Positions 1 through 7,253 of a stretch of 29,278 bases of DNA are shown here, in pieces; the stretch's first letter is position 1, and each line of letters begins with the position of its first letter. The notes under the pieces are model-generated. The model was not told the origin of the DNA. It saw only the letters and a program-made list of their open reading frames with translations, and did no database searches. A program made the translations under genes and the position numbers. This DNA is from Ramicandelaber brevisporus. Its lineage: Eukaryota; Kickxellomycota; Ramicandelaberales; Ramicandelaberaceae. The DNA is taken from assembly GCA_025201865.1 (NCBI GenBank), contig MU602756.1, forward strand, positions 1-29,278. Reading direction: 5' to 3'.

Positions 1-368
1 CTTGCACCACTGAAGAGAATGCTACTATCAGGCGACAGAATCAATGAACTGATGCCGCCAGATCCATAGTGCGCGGGGATGACCGCTTCGAGTGAGAATA
101 CAGCAGCATCCCATACAATGAGACTGCCATCCTGGGATCCGCCAAAGATACGCGTCGAAGTAGCAGCGAGCGAGAGGATGGTCTGGCCGTTTGGATGAGT
201 GAGAGTTTGAACACAAGGAAGCGGCCGACTGTGCCGGTGACCACCACCAGCGCCAATACCGCCTCGACCAGCACCAAGGCTACCGCTGCTCATACCGAAC
301 ACCGTGCCACCACCACCACCACCGCTGCTACCGCTGCTACCGCTGCCACTGCTGTTGCTGATGTTCAT
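1..368 (-). CDS. WD40-repeat protein, N-terminal part, runs off the left edge
   Basis: The minus strand is open from 464 down to base 1, with its first ATG at 368-366. The translation starts with a Ser/Gly-rich stretch (a run of six Gly from ggt repeats at about 308-325). It continues into text typical of WD40 blades: TRIFGGSQDGSLIVWD at about 90-140, then a spacer, AHYGSGGISSLILSPDSS, and LFSGA at the edge. The GSxDGSLxVWD and SPDSSxLFSG patterns are the standard blade D and A strands. The order of an internal signal then a second blade is reminiscent of the WD40 half of fungal Dug2-type glutathione-degradation proteins, but too little is present to name it. The 3' part lies outside the window. 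A short upstream exon (541-494) may belong to this gene; see the separate entry. It is divergent to the coronin gene. Confidence 0.7.
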   Translation of the reverse strand, partial: MNISNSSGSGSSGSSGGGGGGTVFGMSSGSLGAGRGGIGAGGGHRHSRPLPCVQTLTHPNGQTILSLAATSTRIFGGSQDGSLIVWDAAVFSLEAVIPAHYGSGGISSLILSPDSSILFSGA

Positions 369-410
369 AGATTTGCGATTCTGTGACTTGTTGCGAGAAG
401 AATAGTCGAA

Positions 411-541
411 CTGCGAGAGGGAGATCAGAGCTGAGCGATAGCCAAAGTCGTTGAAGGCGGTATATCAATAGCAGACAAGCCGAGATGATTCACATCCTGT
501 AATTGCGCGATGCTGTATTGAAAGGCATCCAACACTGCCAT
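411..541 (-). other. Possible first exon and 83-bp intron of the left-edge WD40 gene (or a uORF)
   Basis: On the minus strand an ATG at 541-539 in good context (gtcATGG) opens a 38-codon frame ending at 425. Its amino-acid text looks coding (MAVLDAFQYSIAQLQD at the start). If a GT at 493-492 (GAT|GTGAAT) is spliced to the AG at 412-411, which follows a pyrimidine-rich stretch (ctgatctccctctcgcag), exon 1 (541-494, 16 codons) joins the WD40 frame in phase 0 at base 410. The alternatives are a plain upstream ORF or chance. The 5' splice site is only moderately good. Confidence 0.35.
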
Positions 542-795
542 GACGCGATGAAGGGACAGGTTCCCAAAGCCGAAGGAGAAGAAGGCTCAGCTCAGCATTT
601 GGGGAGGGAAGTGTGTCCCCAGGTGGCCGTCTAACCCAGTTCAATCCCGGCCAATCCAATCCGGAGTACGTGCCAAGTCTGTTTGGTGCGATGAGTCTTC
701 ATCTGCTCTCCACTGTTCCCTCCTCCTCCTCTTCCCTACCATCCTTTTTTCTTTTACATCAACGGCAGCAGCACCAGTAGCACCAGCACCGCACG
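542..795. promoter_or_regulatory. Intergenic region between divergent WD40 and coronin genes
   Basis: This stretch has no convincing gene. The minus-strand frame at 465-659 reads as low-quality sequence and overlaps the candidate exon in another frame. A pyrimidine-rich run (cctcctcctcttccctacc to cttttttcttttac, about 718-758) precedes the coronin ATG, as is common just upstream of fungal starts. A CAGCAGCACCAG-type triplet run lies immediately before the ATG. No clear TATA box was seen. It probably holds both promoters. Confidence 0.4.
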
Positions 796-3700
796 ATGAA
801 TCGCTTCAACAACGTCTCAAAGTACCGCAACGCTACCGCGACTCCGGCCAAACGCGACTCCTGGCTCTCTCTCCCAGGTGGCTCGACTGCCGCTCCAGCT
901 GGTCACGCTTCCGGTCTCGTTTCCTCAGCAGGACCAGAGTTTGTCGCTGTGCGCACCAGCAGCGGAAGCATCGCCCTCGTTCCGCATGGTACCGGCGTTG
1001 CTGGCAACCCTTCGACTCTATCTGACGCGGCATCATCACACACTTTATCGATTGGTAGTGGCGAGCTGACTGACTTCAGTTTTGCACCCGTTAGCAGCTC
1101 TGGATTCAACCCGTTGTTCGCAGCTGCCAATGATGCCGGCAAAGTCGCTGTTTGGAGTCACTCTGATTATACCAGCGGTGGTAGCGGAGTGTCATTTGCG
1201 GCTCATGGTAGGCGTGTGGATAGCATTGCCTTCAACCCAGCGGCTGAGGGTCTGCTGGCGACATCTGGTGAATGTGCACTGCGCCTCTGGAATGTAGCTG
1301 CATCTCCAGATACTGCAAATGTCACAGTTAATGTTGAGCATCAGGTTCAGTCGCTCTCTTGGCGTGGTGATGGCTCAGCTGTCTTGGCGACTACAAAGAA
1401 CGGCTCGGCATCAGTAATCGATCCAAGAGCCAGCTCAGCCATCACATCGACGATTGTGGCCCATCAAGCACAGCGTACTACACTGGGTGCATGGATTGGC
1501 AACACGAATGATGTGATTACAACCGGCTTCAACTCGTATCGAGATCGAGTAGTGTCACTCTGGGATATCCGCAACCCATCAGCTGCAATCAAATCCATCA
1601 CTCTTGGCACTGCCACTGCTCCGATCGTCCCATTTGTCGATCCAGACACAGCCACACTGTACTTGGCATCGCGTGGTGAGACCGTTGTTCGTTGGTTATC
1701 AGCGAGTAGTTCTCTCACTCCACTGGCTGACTTTGGCTCATGTGCTCTACCAATTCCAGTGTCTGGAGGTGTGTCGCTTTTGCCTAAACCGTTTGTACAC
1801 TCGATGAAAGCAGAGATTGCTCGCATGTACGTGGCATCTGGCTCTAATGTTGTTCCAGTGTCGTTCAATGTACCGAGAAGGTCCTACGTTGACTTCCATG
1901 AGGAGTTGTTCCCAGACACGCAGACCACATTTGCATCAACAACAGCTAGCGATTGGCTGAATGGCACCGATGTCGTGCCAAGATCCATTTCGATGGCTCC
2001 TGTTATCATCCAGAAGACATTTGCCACTGGACAACGGCCAGCAGCTGACGCTAAGATTTCTCAGGCAGCCGCACCAGTTCAACCACCAGCTAAACCATCT
2101 GTTCCAAATCCGGCTCCAGCGCCAACTGCAGCTCCAGCTCCAGCTCCAGCTCCAGTATCAGCTCCAGTTCCAGCTCCAGCTCCAGCTCCAGCATCCACGG
2201 CAACACAGCCGCTCGCAACAACCGCTCAGTCACTCAAAGTCTCTGAAGTGAAACCAACACCGTCTCCAGCGTCAACTCCAGCATCGTCTCCAGCACCATC
2301 GGTATCCAAAGTTGAAGCTCCAGTCAACACTACTATCACCGGATCTGTACAAAGTGTCACGCCGCCTGCTGTAACTCCATCATCTTCTCGGTCATCGTAT
2401 CTCTCAAAGCCAATATCCGCAACACCTGAATCAACCACCTCCATTGCCGCACCCAAGACAACTCCATCGCCTCAGCCACAATCTAAGCAGCCGACACAAC
2501 CGCAGTCGCAGACACAGTCGCAGATACAGTCACGGACACAGACACCAACACAGTCAAAGTCACCAACACAGCCACTGCAAGTAGGTCCACGTTCAGCTCC
2601 TCGATTCAAATATCTTGAAGGATATGCCCATCACCAATCCACACACTATGATTTCATAAGTGCTGTCAACACTGCTCTTCCAGCTGAAGCTGATCCACTG
2701 CACATCAACAACAAGTTCATTGCATATGCCGTTGCTGGCCCAGCCGGTCGCATCAACATAATCGACCGCAGCAAACCAGGCCGCCAGCCGAATCCTCCAT
2801 TTGGCATCAGCTGTAATGCAGCGCTGGTTGATTTCCACTTCAACCCCTTCAATCCGAATCAACTGTGGACATTGACTGGAGATGCAAAGCTGCAGCAATG
2901 GGATATTCCGGACGATGTGTCCGACAAAGACGCTGTTTTATCTGAGCCTTCTCTTGTTCTGTCGATTGATGGAGCTCAGAAGGTGTCCAGATTTGCATTT
3001 AATCCTGCTGCAGAGAATGTGCTTGCCGTGCAATTCACCAACTACAGCGGTGCAAGTGGCGTTCGCATTTATGCTGATGGCAAGCCATGGGGTTCATCAA
3101 CTGGTGATGATATTCCAAGTGGCGGTGTGTTGGCATTCGAGTGGTCGCTGGATGGTAAGCGTCTCGCAGTAGCAGGACGCGACTCTTCGATTCGTGTTTA
3201 CACTCTCCACAACAGTAATGACATTGAATTGTTTGAGCGTGTTGGCCATGAGAGCAAGCGTCCATCCCGCATCATTTGGCTATCCGACACTCTTCTTCTC
3301 TCAGTTGGATTTGGCTGGGGCAGTCAACGTGAGCTGCTTCTGATCGACACTGCAAACAAGGGCAAGACGGCTCGAACTCTGTTGGATCCAGCACCAGGTA
3401 TCATTGTCCCACACTTTGACTATGACACCAGCTTGCTATTCTTGGTTGACCGCGGCAGCACTGCGATCCTCATGTATGAACTCACCAGCGACATCAAGCT
3501 GAACCCATGTGCGTCTCCATTTTCGACCGGCTCACCAACTCTCGATGTGGCATTCTTGCCCAAGAAATACGCGGATGTTCGCAAGGTTGAACTGCTGCGT
3601 GGATACCGGTTGGGCAATAACAGCAAGATCGAGACAATTGGCTTCAAAGTGCCTCGAAAGCGCATGGATTTGTTCCAAGATGACATTTATGTGCCAACTC

Positions 3701-4062
3701 GCAATATCGAAAAGCCTGTCTGGACTGCTGCCGAATGGACTCAATTGAACAGCAACACAACGGCAACGTTTGAACTGATTGATTTGAGACCGAATGATAT
3801 GGAGCTGCTGTCATCTGCACCTGTTCAGCAGAGTATTGGTGCTAGCAAGCTGGCCGCAGCTGCCAAAGCTCGTGCCGAAGAAGCTGCGGCGAAGGCAGAG
3901 CAAGAGAGGCGTGATGCAGCTGTATCGAATCAAATGAACAGTCTGCTTGGATTGGCCAGATCACAGAGCACAACTCCAAAAGCTCTGGGCGAGCAATCGG
4001 GCTGGGCCAAAGTTGTATCCAAAGCAAATGAAGAATTTGATGAAACTGCTTGGGATGATTAA
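796..4062 (+). CDS. CORO7: Tandem (type III, coronin-7/POD-1-like) coronin
   Basis: The protein is 1088 residues, with two coronin modules in one chain. Module 1 begins with a coronin-type leader (RFNNVSKYRNA), then WD40 text (SGECALRLWNVA, VVSLWDIRNPS), and closes with the beta-propeller extension VPRRSYVDFHEELFPDT. A Pro/Ala, Ser and Gln-rich linker covers about residues 400-600. Module 2 restarts near residue 605 (PRFKYLEGYAHH), contains IDRSKPGRQP, FNPFNPNQLWTLTGD and KLQQWDIP, and closes with VPRKRMDLFQDDIYVPT. Duplicated modules define type III coronins, which link actin, Arp2/3 and Golgi or endosomal membrane traffic. The chain ends in a short acidic tail with a tryptophan (EEFDETAWDD), like Arp2/3-binding acidic motifs. 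A charged Ala/Glu-rich helix (KARAEEAAAKAEQERR) precedes it. There is no intron. The ATG at 796 has A at -3. It is convergent with the downstream reductase gene. Confidence 0.93.
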   Translation: MNRFNNVSKYRNATATPAKRDSWLSLPGGSTAAPAGHASGLVSSAGPEFVAVRTSSGSIALVPHGTGVAGNPSTLSDAASSHTLSIGSGELTDFSFAPVSSSGFNPLFAAANDAGKVAVWSHSDYTSGGSGVSFAAHGRRVDSIAFNPAAEGLLATSGECALRLWNVAASPDTANVTVNVEHQVQSLSWRGDGSAVLATTKNGSASVIDPRASSAITSTIVAHQAQRTTLGAWIGNTNDVITTGFNSYRDRVVSLWDIRNPSAAIKSITLGTATAPIVPFVDPDTATLYLASRGETVVRWLSASSSLTPLADFGSCALPIPVSGGVSLLPKPFVHSMKAEIARMYVASGSNVVPVSFNVPRRSYVDFHEELFPDTQTTFASTTASDWLNGTDVVPRSISMAPVIIQKTFATGQRPAADAKISQAAAPVQPPAKPSVPNPAPAPTAAPAPAPAPVSAPVPAPAPAPASTATQPLATTAQSLKVSEVKPTPSPASTPASSPAPSVSKVEAPVNTTITGSVQSVTPPAVTPSSSRSSYLSKPISATPESTTSIAAPKTTPSPQPQSKQPTQPQSQTQSQIQSRTQTPTQSKSPTQPLQVGPRSAPRFKYLEGYAHHQSTHYDFISAVNTALPAEADPLHINNKFIAYAVAGPAGRINIIDRSKPGRQPNPPFGISCNAALVDFHFNPFNPNQLWTLTGDAKLQQWDIPDDVSDKDAVLSEPSLVLSIDGAQKVSRFAFNPAAENVLAVQFTNYSGASGVRIYADGKPWGSSTGDDIPSGGVLAFEWSLDGKRLAVAGRDSSIRVYTLHNSNDIELFERVGHESKRPSRIIWLSDTLLLSVGFGWGSQRELLLIDTANKGKTARTLLDPAPGIIVPHFDYDTSLLFLVDRGSTAILMYELTSDIKLNPCASPFSTGSPTLDVAFLPKKYADVRKVELLRGYRLGNNSKIETIGFKVPRKRMDLFQDDIYVPTRNIEKPVWTAAEWTQLNSNTTATFELIDLRPNDMELLSSAPVQQSIGASKLAAAAKARAEEAAAKAEQERRDAAVSNQMNSLLGLARSQSTTPKALGEQSGWAKVVSKANEEFDETAWDD
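2113..2205 (+). repeat. GCTCCA hexamer repeat encoding Pro-Ala linker
   Basis: Repeats of gctcca/gttcca lie inside the coronin gene and encode the (Pro-Ala)n part of the linker between its two propellers. It is followed by Ser/Thr/Pro-rich and then Gln/Ser/Thr-rich (cagtcgcagaca) low-complexity coding sequence up to about 2575. The tract is in frame and probably serves as a flexible spacer. Confidence 0.8.
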
Positions 4063-4075
4063 CTTAGAAACAATA

Positions 4076-4112
4076 CTTTCCTTTCCTTTCCTTTCCTTTC
4101 CTTTTCCTTCTC
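4076..4112 (+). repeat. CTTTC pentamer microsatellite
   Basis: Five perfect CTTTC units (4076-4100) followed by an imperfect pyrimidine tail. It lies between the stop of the coronin gene and the convergent reductase gene, a 130-bp gap that must hold both 3' ends. I see no other feature there. Confidence 0.8.
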
Positions 4113-4192
4113 CTCTTTATAATGCTTTAACTATGCCAAAACAATGCATGTTTTTTTTAGTTATGTTGCTATTGTTGCTGATTTGACTTATT

Positions 4193-5080
4193 CTATTTCG
4201 AAGGTGGCTGACCAAGACGGCTGGCGACACTAGCAGCCTCTTGAACAGCGCGAGCCAATGTCGACCGAATCTTGCCGTCCTCCATTGTCAGCAATCCAGC
4301 AATCGTGCATCCAGCTGGCGTGGTGACTGCATCCTTGATGGCAGCTGGATGTTGTCCAGTTTGAAGAACCATGCGCGCAGCTCCTTGCAAAGTCTGAGCC
4401 GCCAGCTCAATTGCAGCATCACGTGGCAGCCCCATCATCACACCGCCATCTGCCAAACTCTCGAGTACGACGCATGCGAACGCCGGTCCACTTCCACTAA
4501 GTCCTGTAACTGCATCCATGTGCTTTTCATCAAGAATGCGGCAGCGACCCAGTGGTGCAAATATACTGGTTGCGTAGGATTTATCCGTCTCGCTGGTATC
4601 TGGTGGACAGGCAATGACACACATTCCTTCGCGAATCTTGGACGGAGTGTTTGGCATTGCACGGACAACTCGCGTTCCTTCTGAAGTCCATTCGCGCAGC
4701 TGAGTGAGAGTCACACCGGCGCAAATGCTGATGACGAGCTTACCCGCCACAGCAGACTGCATTGCCTGGTTTGACAGCAGCGTCTGAGCAACCTGGGGTT
4801 TGCATGCCAGCAGAATGATATCGGCATGAGTAGCAGCGGCAGCGTTGTCTTCATCGCTAGCGTGCACTTCGACACGAGAGCCAAAGTGGTCACGAAGCGA
4901 CTGTTGGGAGCCAGCAGACTTGACACAGGCTGAGACAGTGCTTGGAACAAATGTGGCGGCGGAGGAGGAGGAGGAGGAGTCGATGGTGGCAAAGAGGCCG
5001 TCGAGGATGGCCACTCCCATAGTGCCGCAGCCAAGCACGCAGAGTGCAGGGCCGTTGCTGCTGTTTTGAGATTGGGTCAT
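4193..5080 (-). CDS. PRO3: Pyrroline-5-carboxylate reductase
   Basis: This is a 295-residue NAD(P)H-dependent reductase for the last step of proline synthesis (pyrroline-5-carboxylate to proline). The N-terminus has the Rossmann motif LGCGTMG (residues 16-22). The mid-region has LLACKPQV and the C-terminal half has GLSGSGPAF. The family signature is present as AVTTPAGCTIAGL followed by LTMEDG. A Ser-rich insert (SSSSSSAA) lies between the first beta-alpha unit and the next strand. The open frame extends upstream only from a TTG and reads through an A-rich leader (aaaacaaaaac repeats), so the first true ATG (5080-5078) is taken as the start. The length fits the family. No mitochondrial presequence is evident, so a cytosolic location is likely, as for yeast Pro3. 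It is convergent with the coronin gene. Confidence 0.96.
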   Translation of the reverse strand: MTQSQNSSNGPALCVLGCGTMGVAILDGLFATIDSSSSSSAATFVPSTVSACVKSAGSQQSLRDHFGSRVEVHASDEDNAAAATHADIILLACKPQVAQTLLSNQAMQSAVAGKLVISICAGVTLTQLREWTSEGTRVVRAMPNTPSKIREGMCVIACPPDTSETDKSYATSIFAPLGRCRILDEKHMDAVTGLSGSGPAFACVVLESLADGGVMMGLPRDAAIELAAQTLQGAARMVLQTGQHPAAIKDAVTTPAGCTIAGLLTMEDGKIRSTLARAVQEAASVASRLGQPPSK

Positions 5081-5488
5081 TGAAGGCAGGCGTGATCTAT
5101 TATAAAACAAAAACAAAAACAAAAGTTACTGGTTGACTGGTTGACAGGACAAAGAGGAGACATCAGTCATAGCGTAACATAACTGTGGCCCACATCCGGT
5201 CTCTGGTTGAGTGTCTTCTCCCTCTCCCTCTCCCTCCTCCCTCCTCCCTCTCCCTCCTCCCTCCTCCCCACCGCGAGCGCCACCACGACGACTACTGCTA
5301 CTACTGCTACTACCACTTTGACAAAGACTCAATACCCAACTCGGTTGTATTACTGAAAAGAGACTCGCGCAATGAAAGAAAGAAAGAAAAGGGAAAGGAC
5401 TAAAGAAGACTAAAGATGGAGAAAGGGACGAAAAGGAGTGTATTGATGATCTATAACTATCTATATATCTATCCATTCATTCATTCAT
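5081..5488. other. Intergenic, upstream of the reductase: pyrimidine tracts, no gene
   Basis: About 400 bp between the start of the reductase gene and the 3' end of the next minus-strand gene. It holds an A-rich leader (5100-5124), a direct repeat of ctggttga (5140-5155), a long pyrimidine tract (5213-5270), GAAA repeats (about 5370-5400) and ATTC/TATC microsatellite text (5450-5490). Open frames on both strands are low complexity and look spurious. Confidence 0.6.
5213..5270 (+). repeat. Polypyrimidine tract with perfect mirror repeat
   Basis: A nearly pure C/T stretch of CCCT, CTC and CCTCC units. Bases 5224-5256 form a perfect 33-nt mirror repeat centred on 5240; the flanking bases break the symmetry. 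Homopurine/homopyrimidine mirror repeats can form triplex (H-DNA). It lies about 150 bp upstream of the reductase ATG. Confidence 0.8.
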
Positions 5489-5932
5489 CTAGACGGCACA
5501 TGGCGATGAGTCCAATGGTACATAGGAATGCCTGTTTCCATCGATATCCTCGCTGCCGCCACTGTTCGTTTTGTTTATTCTTTCAAAGAGATGCTCTGCT
5601 GCCAAATGTGCCAATGTCGATACACCCGCAATTGCCGCCAGCATCCAGAATCCGCCCGTCATTGCCGCGCTCATCAATATAAACCGTACCGCCATCACTG
5701 CCGCAAACAGCAATCCTCTAATGACAATTCGCTGCAGCCATGGCCGCGGCAGTGATCTGTTGACGCCAGGTGACTGGAGGGCAGTGGTAGCAAACTGGCC
5801 AAACCGCTCGAAGATACACAGCGAAAGGAGAACGGTGTAGACAACCACGTACTTTATGGTGGTGTCCAAAGTCACCGTCCTGAGAATAAGGTTGATTGTC
5901 CTGTTGCCATTGCCGTCCGTGTGGTGCTCCAT
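5489..5932 (-). CDS. Small three-helix membrane protein, family not recognised
   Basis: Predicted protein of 147 residues from the only ATG in the open frame (5932-5930). The 42 codons upstream begin at a TTG and read through a pyrimidine-rich leader. Three hydrophobic segments stand out: about residues 25-43 (IKYVVVYTVLLSLCIFE), 70-88 (VIRGLLFAAVMAVRFILM) and 92-112 (GGFWMLAAIAGVSTLAHLA). A polar N-terminus (MEHHTDGNGNRTINL) and a hydrophilic Ser/Asp-rich C-terminus flank them. The segment NLILRTVTLDTTIKY is well-formed coding sequence. The helices and clean codon use support a real gene, but I do not recognise the family. A pyrimidine-rich tatacag just upstream of the ATG could be a 3' splice site of a leader intron. 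Confidence 0.65.
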   Translation of the reverse strand: MEHHTDGNGNRTINLILRTVTLDTTIKYVVVYTVLLSLCIFERFGQFATTALQSPGVNRSLPRPWLQRIVIRGLLFAAVMAVRFILMSAAMTGGFWMLAAIAGVSTLAHLAAEHLFERINKTNSGGSEDIDGNRHSYVPLDSSPCAV

Positions 5933-6002
5933 CAAGATTAAGCTGTATAGAAAAGGTTGGTCGAGAATATAAAGGGGAGAGGAGAAGGAGGAGGAAGGGA
6001 GA

Positions 6003-6022
6003 CGCCAACCGCGCGGTTGGCG
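6003..6022. promoter_or_regulatory. Perfect 20-bp palindrome, candidate dimeric binding site
   Basis: The half CGCCAACCGC (6003-6012) is followed directly by its exact reverse complement GCGGTTGGCG (6013-6022), with no spacer and a CCGCGCGG core. It sits about 70 bp upstream of the minus-strand ATG at 5932. CGG-containing inverted repeats are typical sites of fungal zinc-cluster factors, but binding is inferred only. Confidence 0.4.
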
Positions 6023-6199
6023 GAAGGCGGCATCAATATCGACAACCCTGCTGTCCAAAAATAGAATGCGTGCCAGAACCTTCGAATCTGGGCACTAGGG
6101 CGGCTTGCAAAGTCGTCAATCGAGTGTAACTATAATGCGATTCAAAAGATGCTGATGGCCATGGTCATTGTCCATTACAGCTGATTACACATACATATA

Positions 6200-6206
<7 letters not shown>

Positions 6207-6234
<28 letters not shown>
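6207..6234 (+). repeat. (AC)n dinucleotide microsatellite
   Basis: About 14 uninterrupted AC units, preceded by interrupted cacata/cgcacata units from 6187. It is intergenic, between the membrane-protein and CAP genes. Confidence 0.9.
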
Positions 6235-6239
<5 letters not shown>

Positions 6240-6508
6240 AGATTCATGGTTACTAATGTTTACCAGGAGTAACCAGGAGTCAGGAGGTGGGGTCGCAACC
6301 AGCCATCTCAATTATGCTCCGCCATCCTCAAACATAGCCTCGAGTCCCTGTGATGGCTGTAAGTACCCCCCTGCTCCTACTTCTGCTCCTGTTTCTTCCA
6401 ATATCTGCATCTGCTTCCCTCTGACTGCATCTCCATCAACGCTTTCTTCTTCATCATCTCCGTTGCTTTTTGGTGTCTATATTCAAAATCAAAATAAAAC
6501 AGAATCAG

Positions 6509-7045
6509 ATGCACACTCCAATTCTTTTTGTGGCATCTGCTGCTGTTGCTGCCAGTGCTGCCATTCGCCTTGTAAATGCAGCTGGTTTCGGTCCAGAAGG
6601 CATTCTCTGCCTCACTAACCTACACCGCGCCAACAACAACCTCGATCCGCTGCGCCTCGATCCCGACTTGGCCAAACTCGCATTGCTACATTCTATTGAA
6701 ATGAACATGAGCGGGCGAATGTCGCATAACGGAATCTTCCCAGAAACGTCGACATGGACTAAACGGCTAACCACATTTTATCCGCATCAATACAAGTCTG
6801 CTGCCGAGAATGTGAGCTTCAACGCGGGTTCGTGGCATAAAACGTTTATTCTGTGGTTCAAGTCGCCCGGCCACAATGCGAACATGCTGTGCAAAGACTG
6901 CAACTCGATGGGTGTTGCGTGCGTGGGGAGTAGGTTCTACTGCACGCAGTCGTTTGTGGGATTGACGGACTCGGTGTACTTGGCGTCACTGCCTCATGTT
7001 GACTGCACACGGTATAAACTGCCAGCTAATTTGACTCTCTCTTGA
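6509..7045 (+). CDS. Secreted CAP/SCP (PR-1-like) domain protein
   Basis: A 178-residue protein with a signal peptide (MHTPILFVASAAVAASA, cleavage around residue 19-24) followed by a CAP fold. The motifs are NLHRANNNLDPL near the N-terminus, LALLHSIEMNMSGRMSHNG with His73, the AENVSF segment with Glu100, and the CAP signature GHNANML with His122. These conserved His/Glu residues line the CAP cavity. Six cysteines remain (about residues 34, 128, 131, 138, 145, 166), mostly in the C-terminal part (CKDCNSMGVACVG). Fungal family members bind sterols or lipids or act outside the cell, and some bacterial relatives are YkwD-like; the ligand here is unknown. The start is the first real ATG; an upstream TTG would add a non-signal sequence. 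No intron is visible. Confidence 0.88.
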   Translation: MHTPILFVASAAVAASAAIRLVNAAGFGPEGILCLTNLHRANNNLDPLRLDPDLAKLALLHSIEMNMSGRMSHNGIFPETSTWTKRLTTFYPHQYKSAAENVSFNAGSWHKTFILWFKSPGHNANMLCKDCNSMGVACVGSRFYCTQSFVGLTDSVYLASLPHVDCTRYKLPANLTLS

Positions 7046-7253
7046 ATGGCCAATCCGGACGAAGCAAAGTATGCATCACAGAGAGACGAGTTCAATGTCG
7101 TGCCTCTGGTCCAATCAGGATCCACCATGCGTTTCTTCGAGAGAGATAGCAGATTTTTGTGTCGCAGGAACGTGGAGAATGAATCGAACACGGGTTTCTC
7201 TCCTCCCCACGTCAACCAACACCCGACAGTTTTATTAACGCACCATCATCGTC
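7046..7253 (+). promoter_or_regulatory. Calnexin upstream region
   Basis: About 200 bp between the CAP stop and the calnexin ATG, in tandem orientation. A frame starting right after the CAP stop (7046-7351) runs into the calnexin start in another frame and has no recognisable content. Both the CAP 3' end and the calnexin promoter must lie here. I see no clear TATA box or named ER-stress element. Confidence 0.35.

Larger units (their letters stand above)
5933..6508. promoter_or_regulatory. Intergenic region between divergent membrane-protein and CAP genes
   Basis: About 575 bp without a convincing gene. It contains a perfect 20-bp palindrome (6003-6022), a CA microsatellite (6207-6234) and short degenerate runs. 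A plus-strand frame at 6256-6618 overlaps the CAP gene start in another frame and is low complexity, so it is not called. An A-rich leader (aaaatcaaaataaaacag) immediately precedes the CAP ATG. Confidence 0.5.

Noticed and set aside
5718-6008. Minus-strand frame with a leucine-run start (LLLLLLSPLYS) near the palindrome
   Set aside because: The hydrophobic start comes from a cctcctcctt repeat. The rest is a frame-shifted shadow of the three-helix protein.
6256-6618. 120-residue plus-strand frame before the CAP gene
   Set aside because: It is Ser/Pro/Cys-rich, runs out of frame into the CAP coding region, and the signal-peptide ATG at 6509 explains the locus.
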